A stretch of DNA of 64,000 bases from an uncultured Christensenellaceae bacterium. Lineage in GTDB: Bacteria > Bacillota > Clostridia > Christensenellales > Borkfalkiaceae. A program made the position numbers and the translations under genes. Under the pieces are notes generated by a model, which made no database searches, was not told the origin of the DNA, and saw only the letters and a list, made by a program, of their open reading frames with translations. The stretch lies in the NCBI GenBank assembly GCA_910588465.1, contig CAJUOP010000003.1:53447-117446 (forward strand), given 5' to 3'. This document shows, in pieces, positions 57,973 through 64,000 of the stretch. The stretch's first letter is position 1; each line of letters opens with the position of its first letter.

Positions 57973-58520
57973 AAAGATTAGTGAAAGAGATTTACACGGG
58001 ATTGCGTAATCGCTGCTATATTTCCGCTTTGACTACGGCTCTTACCCTACCTGATATTTGCGGTAAAGCGAAGTATCCAAAAGAAAAGACAACATATCGA
58101 TATAAGCAATGGCTTAACGACTATGTGTGCAGTAAACAATCATTTGGTTTGCAAGCTGATGCAGACACGATATATAATTTGCGGTGTAGTTTATTGCATG
58201 ATGGTAATCCGAGCATTGATAAACAAAAATGTAAAATTAAAAAGTTTGCTCTAATTGTGCGTGAGAACAGTGCGCATGCTCCTTTGGAATCAAGCAGTTT
58301 TGAAGAAAAACCTGACGGTAGCAGAGTGTGCGAATGCTATAACATAAATATCAATTTTTTGTGCGAAAAAATTTGCGAGGCGGCATTAAATTATTACAAT
58401 GCAAATAAAGAGCTGTTTACTTTTTTTGACTATCGAATTATTAATACCGATGATGAAACAGCTAAAACATTCGGTTTGTCGGAAGAAGCGGCAGAAGAAA
58501 TGATACGAGTGAAATTATAA
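57966..58520 (+). CDS. Putative HEPN-like protein in the hsd operon
   Basis: 184 residues; start at MVERLVKEIY, overlapping the hsdS end by 7 bp (an upstream TTG also exists). Helical, with ADTIYNLRCSLLHDGNPS containing an R-x4-H pattern typical of HEPN ribonucleases and, without the nuclease, of many HEPN-like proteins. Position among restriction genes suggests an abortive-infection-type helper. Not a firm family assignment. Confidence 0.5.
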   Translation: MVERLVKEIYTGLRNRCYISALTTALTLPDICGKAKYPKEKTTYRYKQWLNDYVCSKQSFGLQADADTIYNLRCSLLHDGNPSIDKQKCKIKKFALIVRENSAHAPLESSSFEEKPDGSRVCECYNININFLCEKICEAALNYYNANKELFTFFDYRIINTDDETAKTFGLSEEAAEEMIRVKL

Positions 58521-58531
58521 AGTGAGTAACA

Positions 58532-59683
58532 ATGAAAAAGAAAAAGAGAGAGAAAAAGCAAAAGATTAAAAAAGAACGCAAGTCTATGTCAAATATGGAC
58601 AAGTTTATGCTTGTGTTTTTAGCTGTGCTTATAATTTATTTGGCAATAATTTTACCGATAAGATTATGTGCGGTCGCATTCTCTTGGCATTGGTTTGTGT
58701 TTGGATTAGTTGCAGTTATAATTCCGTTTGCTTTTATTCATTTTCAGCTCTGTATACAAAAGAAATTTGCTTTTACAGACGAACAAAAGAAAAACGCAAG
58801 TGTTGTTACTGTTAAGTACGTACTTTACTTTTGGTTTTTAGATTGTCTTTATATGACAATTTTCAATCAATGGAAAGTTTGGATTTATATTTTAGGTATT
58901 ATAACGCTTGTAAAAATATTCTATAATTTAGCAATTACGTTTTTGGGAAAGAAGCAAAAGAATATTATTCTGGATATTAGTCTTGTCTTTGACTTTTTGC
59001 TTGGAATAGGTTTGACAGTTTATTTAATATATTTAATTCCAGAATCTTTACAAAATTTGCAAACGATTGTGACCACTATTGTTGCGGCAGTTTATGGGGG
59101 CTTACTTACTCTTGTCGGCGTTGCGTGGACTATAAGAAAAGGTGATAAAGATAGAAATGATGATTTAAAAAGACGAGATGAAGAAAAAACAGAGGAAGCG
59201 AGAAAACAATTTGTTCCTTATGTTAAAATGGCGTATGCAGAAACAGTAGCTGGTTCTGTAAATGCTTCTGCACATAGCAACTTACAATTAAATAATTTAA
59301 AAAGCAAAAATTTCTATTCTTTTACTATTAGTAATTTCTATATTAAAAACATATCAAATTCAAATATTATATTGCTTGGTATTTTTATCAACGACAACTA
59401 TTTTGAATTTTCAAACGATAAATTAGTTGAAAAAGATACGGCTTGCCAAGTACAAACTACTCGAAATTGGGAATATGCAAGTGAAAAGCCGTTAAAAAAA
59501 CTTACCCTTGTCATCGCAGACGTGCTGGACAATCAGTACGAAATCGATTGTACCTATACTAATAAAACAGAAGGTACTATGGAAGTATTGTCTAACGATG
59601 AAAAAGAATATACTGGATTCAGAAGCAAATATAGTGTTTCAAGCGTATCTTTACCTAAGCTCATTTCTAAGGAGAACAAATAA
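58532..59683 (+). CDS. Membrane protein in the hsd operon, 383 residues
   Basis: A very basic start (MKKKKREKKQKIKKERK) precedes five or so hydrophobic segments in the first 190 residues (MLVFLAVLIIYLAIILPIRL; FVFGLVAVIIPFAFIHF; VWIYILGIITLVKIFY; ISLVFDFLLGIGLTVYLIYL; VAAVYGGLLTLVGVAWTI). A charged linker and a soluble beta-rich C-terminal domain (about 225-383) follow. Stop codon touches hsdR. Membrane proteins with a soluble sensor or effector part occur in defence islands; function unknown. Confidence 0.7.
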   Translation: MKKKKREKKQKIKKERKSMSNMDKFMLVFLAVLIIYLAIILPIRLCAVAFSWHWFVFGLVAVIIPFAFIHFQLCIQKKFAFTDEQKKNASVVTVKYVLYFWFLDCLYMTIFNQWKVWIYILGIITLVKIFYNLAITFLGKKQKNIILDISLVFDFLLGIGLTVYLIYLIPESLQNLQTIVTTIVAAVYGGLLTLVGVAWTIRKGDKDRNDDLKRRDEEKTEEARKQFVPYVKMAYAETVAGSVNASAHSNLQLNNLKSKNFYSFTISNFYIKNISNSNIILLGIFINDNYFEFSNDKLVEKDTACQVQTTRNWEYASEKPLKKLTLVIADVLDNQYEIDCTYTNKTEGTMEVLSNDEKEYTGFRSKYSVSSVSLPKLISKENK

Positions 59684-62600
59684 ATGGATACATCGGAAAA
59701 ACGGTTTGAACAGGATATTGAAAGTTTCCTTATAAGTCCGCAGGGCGGATATGAACAATTCTCATATCAGAATCCTAATGGGGAATGGATACATAAATAC
59801 GTTTATGATAAAGAACGGGCAATTTATTTGGAAGTGCTTGTAAATTTTATTATGCGTACCCAACCCAAAGAATGGGCAAGATATACCCACTACTACGGCA
59901 ACGATGCGCTCGATAGGTTATACCGCAGATTAGAGGACAGTATTAATCAAAACGGGTTAATCTACGTTTTGCGTAACGGCATCGAAGATATGGGCGTTAA
60001 ACTTAAAGTATGTTACTTTAAGCCCGAATCTGATTTAAACGTAAACCTTATTGAACTTTATAAGCAAAACGTAGTCGGTTGTACCCGACAGTTTTCCTAT
60101 TCCACAAAGAACCATAATACAATCGATATGGTGCTTTCCTTAAACGGTATTCCTATTGTCGCACTTGAACTTAAAAATCAGTTTAAGGGACAGAACTACG
60201 AAAATGCTATAAGTCAATATCAGGATGACCGCGACCCCAGAGAATTTTGTTTCAAGCTGAACCACCGCTTTCTTGTATACTTTGCCGTTGATTTATATGA
60301 AGTTTGGATGGCGACTTCTCTTTCGGGTAAATCAACACGTTTTATACCTTTCAATCAGGGAAGTAACGGTGCTGGCAATACAGGCGGAAAAGGTAATCCG
60401 AAAAACGATGACGGATACGCAACGTCCTATCTTTGGGAAACAGTACTTCAAAAAGACGCACTGTTAGATTTAGTTCATCGTTTTATATCTTTTGTTACCG
60501 AAAAAGAAAGCATAACCAAAAACGGCGAAACAAAAATTGTTGAAAGAAATAAACTAATCTTCCCACGTTATCATCAATACGACGTTGTAAACAAGGTATT
60601 GAAAGACGTAAAAGAAAACGGCGCAGGTAAAAGCTATCTAATTGAACATTCGGCAGGAAGCGGAAAGTCAAATTCTATTGCTTGGATAGCTTACCGCCTT
60701 GCGTCATTACACGACTCAAGCAATAATTCAGTTTTTGATACCGTCATTGTAGTTACTAACAGAGTAGTTTTGGATTCGCAGCTTCAGGACACTATAAACA
60801 GTTTTGACCATACACCCGGACTTGTAGAAGCTATCGATGACAAAAAGCGTTCACGCGGATTAACTGACGCTATTAACGACAAGAAGCGAATAATTATTTG
60901 CACTATACAGAAATTTTTATTTGCATATAAAGATTTTGATAATCTCAAAGGGCGTAAGTTTGCCATTATTATTGATGAAGCTCATCAAGGACAGAGCGGC
61001 GAAAGTGCTAAAACTTTGCGTAGAGCTTTGATAGATGAAGAACAAGCTATAAAAGATTATGCTATTGAAGAAGGCGTTGACGAGAACGAAGTTGATTTGG
61101 AGGACGAGCTTGTTTCAACGATAATTGCGCAAGGAAAACATAGAAACCAATCTTTCTTTGCTTTTACCGCCACGCCTAAAAACAAAACGCTTGAATTGTT
61201 CGGAACGCCAAATCCACTAACAGGGAAAACCGAACCTTTTCATATTTATTCCATGCGTCAAGCTATTGAGGAAGGATTTATACTTGACGTACTTGCAAGT
61301 TATACTACGATTAAAGAGCTTTTCAAACTTGTGAAAATATCGGAAGATAATCCCGAATTGGTGGAAGGCCCTGCACTTCGCGCATTGATTAAGTATTATA
61401 AGCAACACGGCTTTACCATTGCACAGAAAACCGAAATGATTATGACGAACTTCCTTGAGAACGGAAGATTTCAGATTAACGGAAAGGGCAAAGCTATGGT
61501 TATTGCGGATAGCCGCGCCAATGCTGTAAGGTATTATTTTGCGATTAAAGATTATTTGAAGGAACATCCTGAAGCAAGTAAGGACTGCGGTGTTTTAGTT
61601 GCATTTTCGGGTACGGTTAAACTTGATGATAAAGAATATACCGAAGCGGGAATGAACTATGACGAATACGGTTATTCTCTTTCAACAGATAAAAAGTTCC
61701 GTAAAGCCTTTCATAGTGATAAGTTTAATATTCTTGTTGTCGCAAACAAATATCAAACAGGCTTTGACGAGCCTTTACTTCACTCAATGTATGTTGATAA
61801 GAAATTAAAAGGCGTAAATGCTGTTCAGACATTATCACGACTTAATCGTACTTGCAAAGATAAAACAAGCACATTCGTTCTTGATTTTGAAAATACAGAC
61901 GATGAAATAAAGCGATATTTCCAAGACTTTTATGAAGCCACGTTGCTTAAAGGCAGAACGGATTATAATCGTGTTTATGATTTGCGTACAAAGATTAAGC
62001 CTTTCTTACTTTATAATAGCGAAGATGTTGAAAGATTCCATACCCTTATGACTAGTCTTTCGGGCAAAAAGCAGGACGAAACAGCGTTGGGAAGATTGAG
62101 CGGAATTATAAAGCCGATTGTTGACAGGTACTGCGAATTAAACGAGAATGACAGATTTGCTGCACGAATGGCGTTACGTAGTTTCAATAATGCTTATTCG
62201 TATATTACACAGTTAATACGCCTTCACGATAGCGAGCTTTTTAAGGAATATCTTTTTACTTCTCACCTTGTAAGACTTCTTCCGCCCGCAGAAAAGGTTT
62301 TTATTGATATTGATGATAAAATAAAATTAGAATATGCGGCATTAAAAGAAACCTTTAAAGGAGCAATCATATTGGATAAAAAATCTGTTGACCTTGTTCC
62401 TAGTGGAGAAACAACTAAAAAGAGAGTCAATAAAAAGGATACTTTGCAAAGTATTATCGACAAAGTAAATGAGCGTTTCGAAGGTAACTTTACTGATTCG
62501 GATACAGTTATTATTAAGAGCATATATGAAATGTTTATGAGCGATTCCGAAGTTAAAAAGTATAAGAGATACGCTAAGGACAACAATCCGGAAATCTTTA

Positions 62601-62758
62601 TTAAGAGTTTGTTTCCGGATAAGTTCCGTGCAATCGCTACACGTTGTTTTATGGAAAACAATGATTCGTTTCAAAAGTTGTTTAACGACCCTGAATTCTA
62701 TTCAAAAGTAATGGAAGAAATGGCGAAAGAATTATATAAGAGTTTAAGAAAAGATTAA
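59684..62758 (+). CDS. hsdR: Type I restriction endonuclease subunit
   Basis: 1024 residues. N-terminal PD-(D/E)xK nuclease: NTIDMVLSLNGIPIVALELKNQ (Asp, then Glu-x-Lys). Helicase/translocase: Walker A EHSAGSGKSNSIAW, DEAH box FAIIIDEAHQGQSG, FFAFTATPKNKTLE, and QTGFDEPLLHSMYVDKKL with QTLSRLNRT as motif VI. The C-terminal helical domain binds the methylase complex. Complete and in frame; followed by a terminator, ending the operon. Confidence 0.95.
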   Translation: MDTSEKRFEQDIESFLISPQGGYEQFSYQNPNGEWIHKYVYDKERAIYLEVLVNFIMRTQPKEWARYTHYYGNDALDRLYRRLEDSINQNGLIYVLRNGIEDMGVKLKVCYFKPESDLNVNLIELYKQNVVGCTRQFSYSTKNHNTIDMVLSLNGIPIVALELKNQFKGQNYENAISQYQDDRDPREFCFKLNHRFLVYFAVDLYEVWMATSLSGKSTRFIPFNQGSNGAGNTGGKGNPKNDDGYATSYLWETVLQKDALLDLVHRFISFVTEKESITKNGETKIVERNKLIFPRYHQYDVVNKVLKDVKENGAGKSYLIEHSAGSGKSNSIAWIAYRLASLHDSSNNSVFDTVIVVTNRVVLDSQLQDTINSFDHTPGLVEAIDDKKRSRGLTDAINDKKRIIICTIQKFLFAYKDFDNLKGRKFAIIIDEAHQGQSGESAKTLRRALIDEEQAIKDYAIEEGVDENEVDLEDELVSTIIAQGKHRNQSFFAFTATPKNKTLELFGTPNPLTGKTEPFHIYSMRQAIEEGFILDVLASYTTIKELFKLVKISEDNPELVEGPALRALIKYYKQHGFTIAQKTEMIMTNFLENGRFQINGKGKAMVIADSRANAVRYYFAIKDYLKEHPEASKDCGVLVAFSGTVKLDDKEYTEAGMNYDEYGYSLSTDKKFRKAFHSDKFNILVVANKYQTGFDEPLLHSMYVDKKLKGVNAVQTLSRLNRTCKDKTSTFVLDFENTDDEIKRYFQDFYEATLLKGRTDYNRVYDLRTKIKPFLLYNSEDVERFHTLMTSLSGKKQDETALGRLSGIIKPIVDRYCELNENDRFAARMALRSFNNAYSYITQLIRLHDSELFKEYLFTSHLVRLLPPAEKVFIDIDDKIKLEYAALKETFKGAIILDKKSVDLVPSGETTKKRVNKKDTLQSIIDKVNERFEGNFTDSDTVIIKSIYEMFMSDSEVKKYKRYAKDNNPEIFIKSLFPDKFRAIATRCFMENNDSFQKLFNDPEFYSKVMEEMAKELYKSLRKD

Positions 62759-62768
62759 ATATGAAACG

Positions 62769-62798
62769 AAATCGGGACTTTTGCCCCGATTTTCTTTC
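62769..62798 (+). terminator. Terminator after hsdR
   Basis: AAATCGGG (62769-62776) and CCCGATTT (62785-62792) with an 8-nt loop, then TTCTTT, 10 bp past the hsdR stop. Confidence 0.8.
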
Positions 62799-62813
62799 AT
62801 AAAAGTTATACAT

Positions 62814-63013
62814 TTTTGGGAGCTACGCTAAATTTGGGAGTATTACTCCCAAATATCAGCAACTAAGACATTGTGGAAATTGGGAGTTACTCCCAAATCA
62901 GCATAGAATGACGGACAAAATCCGTCATTCAAAAATTGTGCGATAAAATTTGCAAAATCAAGTTAAAAAATACCCCCAAACGACGTAAAATCATTTGGGA
63001 GCAATATGGGAGT
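62814..63013. repeat. E3 right arm-type repeats (ATTTGGGAGT)
   Basis: Direct copies start near 62814, 62832, 62878, 62993 and 63005; inverted copies are at 62845-62854 and 62889-62898. The central pairs form two back-to-back dyads (TTGGGAGT..ACTCCCAA). The left end has only two copies, giving the asymmetry usual for attP arms. Confidence 0.75.
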
Positions 63014-63105
63014 TAAAAATTGAAAATCATCGAAATTAGCAGATATTGTGGTATTATTTGTTTGCTAACCACTACATATTGTGGTTAATAAATTCGTCTT
63101 TAAGC

Positions 63106-63150
63106 CTCTGACTCCGTCATTCGTTGGTTCGAATCCAGCTACCCCAGCCA
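63106..63150 (+). repeat. att copy 4 (right end of E3)
   Basis: 45 nt identical to tRNA-Gln 11528-11572, preceded by the same GC pair as copy 3. It closes the three-element array. Confidence 0.95.
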
Positions 63151-63154
63151 ATCG

Positions 63155-63190
63155 GAACTGATACGAACACCCTCGTATCAGTTCTTTTTT
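63155..63190 (+). terminator. Terminator after att copy 4
   Basis: GAACTGATACGA (63155-63166) pairs perfectly with TCGTATCAGTTC (63173-63184), followed by TTTTTT. It may be the original chromosomal terminator of tRNA-Gln or belong to another element. Confidence 0.85.
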
Positions 63191-63211
63191 ATGTCTTAAT
63201 ACGCCACTTGA

Positions 63212-63440
63212 TTAGCCTTTCGGGCTGCGGTGGTAGCACAGTTCTCGTAAAAGTCAATCTTGTTGCGAAAGTAGCACTTAAAATTTTAATAATAACTTTT
63301 CATGCCCAGCGGAAACGTTGGGCTTTTTTCATGCCCTTAAATGCACTACTTTCGCCCCTGCGTTGACTTTTACGACTGCATCACAATATCTGCGCGATTA
63401 TCCCCGAACGGTGCTACTGTTCGCCTTGCCGAAAGGCTAA
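63212..63440. ncRNA. Long nested inverted repeat, possible leader RNA before the ardA-like operon
   Basis: Five paired blocks nest in order: TTAGCCTTTCGG 63212-63223 with 63429-63440; GTAGCAC 63233-63239 with 63411-63417; CGTAAAAGTCAA 63246-63257 with 63363-63374; GCGAAAGTAG 63265-63274 with 63346-63355; and an apical GCCCAGCG-GAAA-CGTTGGGC (63304-63323) followed by six T. The apical stem with its T-run is a terminator inside the larger hairpin, so the structure could switch expression of the genes that follow. It ends 22 bp before the 63462 gene. Confidence 0.65.
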
Positions 63441-63461
63441 TAAATCAAGGAGGCATGAAAA

Positions 63462-63743
63462 ATGCAAAAAGAAACAGTTGTAACCTTTGAGAACAAAAGA
63501 AAGTTCTTCCTTTCAGAGTTCTCATACTTCGACGGAGAATACGAAGTTACGTTCAATATCATTGACGTGAATTTTGACCGTCAGACCATTACCGTTGCCA
63601 TCAGTCGATGCGGACGTATCAGTCAAGACACCTTCAACCTGTTACGCGATAAAGACGGTAAGTTGTATTTCGAGTACGGATTGTTCTACGAAAACAAAAT
63701 CGGACTTGACGATTTCGAGCAGATCGAGGAGGACGAAGAATGA
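63462..63743 (+). CDS. Small acidic protein before ardA, 93 residues
   Basis: MQKETVVTFENKRKFFLSEFSYFDGEYEV (split) and an acidic end DFEQIEEDEE; beta-rich. Ribosome site AAGGAGG. Its stop overlaps the next ATG (ATGA). Proteins of this size commonly precede ardA-type genes in integrative conjugative elements; function not recognised. Confidence 0.7.
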   Translation: MQKETVVTFENKRKFFLSEFSYFDGEYEVTFNIIDVNFDRQTITVAISRCGRISQDTFNLLRDKDGKLYFEYGLFYENKIGLDDFEQIEEDEE

Positions 63744-64000
63744 ACAGAATCGCAATGGTTATAGGCTCATGGGGTTCGTACAACGAATGTAACGAACGTG
63801 CATTAGGTAGCCAATGGCTTGACTTTGACGACTTCAACGATTGGGACGAAATCGTAGAAGAACTTAAGCGAGAAGGCTTTGAGCTGAACGGCATCGACGA
63901 AGAACTGTTTGTACAGGACATTGAGGGCGTTCCGACTTCAAGCATCGATTGGGATAACACGCACCCCAAAGAGATATTTGAGCTTATGAAAAAGTCCGGC
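63740..64000 (+). CDS. ArdA-like antirestriction protein, N-terminal part (runs off the window)
   Basis: 87 codons visible: begins MNRIAMVIGSWGSYNECNER and continues ALGSQWLDFDDFNDWDEIVEEL, matching the ArdA pattern (I.N.G.YNE...G.WLDL...EI...L). ArdA is a DNA mimic that inhibits type I restriction enzymes, and is typical of conjugative elements. The gene is cut by the window edge. Its presence beside a type I system in E3 is notable. Confidence 0.7.
   Translation, partial: MNRIAMVIGSWGSYNECNERALGSQWLDFDDFNDWDEIVEELKREGFELNGIDEELFVQDIEGVPTSSIDWDNTHPKEIFELMKKSG

Larger units (their letters stand above)
48126..63150. mobile_element. E3: mobilizable defence island in tRNA-Gln
   Basis: 15.0 kb between att copies 48126 and 63106. 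ATTTGGGAGT arm repeats lie inside both ends (two at left, seven at right, some inverted). Left module (integrase, small peptide, MobV relaxase, leader) is homologous in layout to E1; the rest is a Fic protein and a type I restriction-modification operon. No conjugation machinery, so transfer would depend on a helper. Confidence 0.85.

Noticed and set aside
11528..63150. CRISPR array
   Set aside because: The repeats seen are att copies, arm sites, toxin-antitoxin repeats (only two to three units) or dispersed elements; none has regular spacers and no cas gene is present.

Overview
The window looks like a low-to-mid GC Gram-positive gut bacterium of the class Clostridia. The evidence is Firmicutes-type lipobox lipoproteins, strong AGGAGG ribosome sites, TTGACA/TATAAT promoters, TGA used as a stop, and InlB/Listeria-Bacteroides-type repeats. 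An uncultured Christensenellales-like lineage would fit, but the genus cannot be fixed from the sequence. LAYOUT. (1) 1-11.5 kb is chromosome: a minus-strand pyrH-frr-uppS-cdsA operon, a 1248-residue secreted protein ending in a Hint (Hedgehog/intein-like) domain, five related lipoproteins, a PRC-barrel protein and an intact tRNA-Gln(CUG) at 11498-11572. (2) The 3' 45 nt of that tRNA recurs at 37697, 48126 and 63106. These copies divide the next 51.6 kb into three mobile elements in tandem. Each begins, on its tRNA side, with a tyrosine integrase on the minus strand, and each has its own short arm-type repeat at both ends (TTGTGGGG in E1, TTGGGGAC in E2, ATTTGGGAGT in E3). Each att copy is followed at once by a different rho-independent terminator. 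E1 (11.5-37.7 kb) carries a MobV-type relaxase and a 21-kb sugar-utilisation cluster: GH2, GH36, GH42, a GH-D-like enzyme, GH43, two esterases, two binding lipoproteins, an ABC sugar importer and an AraC regulator. It ends with an AAA/DUF4143 ATPase. E2 (37.7-48.2 kb) is an inovirus-like (filamentous phage) prophage. It has a CI-like repressor with three operators around a promoter, a signal-peptide protein, a glycine-rich pIII-like protein with C-terminal membrane segments, a Zot/pI ATPase, a cytosine-methyltransferase-like gene, a 1-kb non-coding region full of large hairpins (candidate origin and packaging signal) and a type III toxin-antitoxin module with its repeat RNA. I find no recognisable Rep gene and no obvious major coat gene. 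Its integrase appears to need a -1 frameshift at an A8 run followed by a hairpin. E3 (48.1-63.15 kb) has a second MobV relaxase, a Fic protein, a GIY-YIG protein and a type I restriction-modification operon (hsdM, hsdS, hsdR) with three accessory genes inserted (HExxH protein, HEPN-like protein, membrane protein). (3) After the last att copy there is a long nested inverted repeat, a small gene and the start of an ArdA-like antirestriction gene. This may be a fourth element or the original chromosomal flank. HOW IT FITS TOGETHER. One tRNA gene has collected a metabolic island, a filamentous prophage and a defence island. The relaxase genes of E1 and E3 share two unusual features: neither has an ATG, GTG or TTG start (ATT or ATA must be used), and both sit downstream of a conserved structured leader with a terminator and a 4-6 codon mini-ORF.
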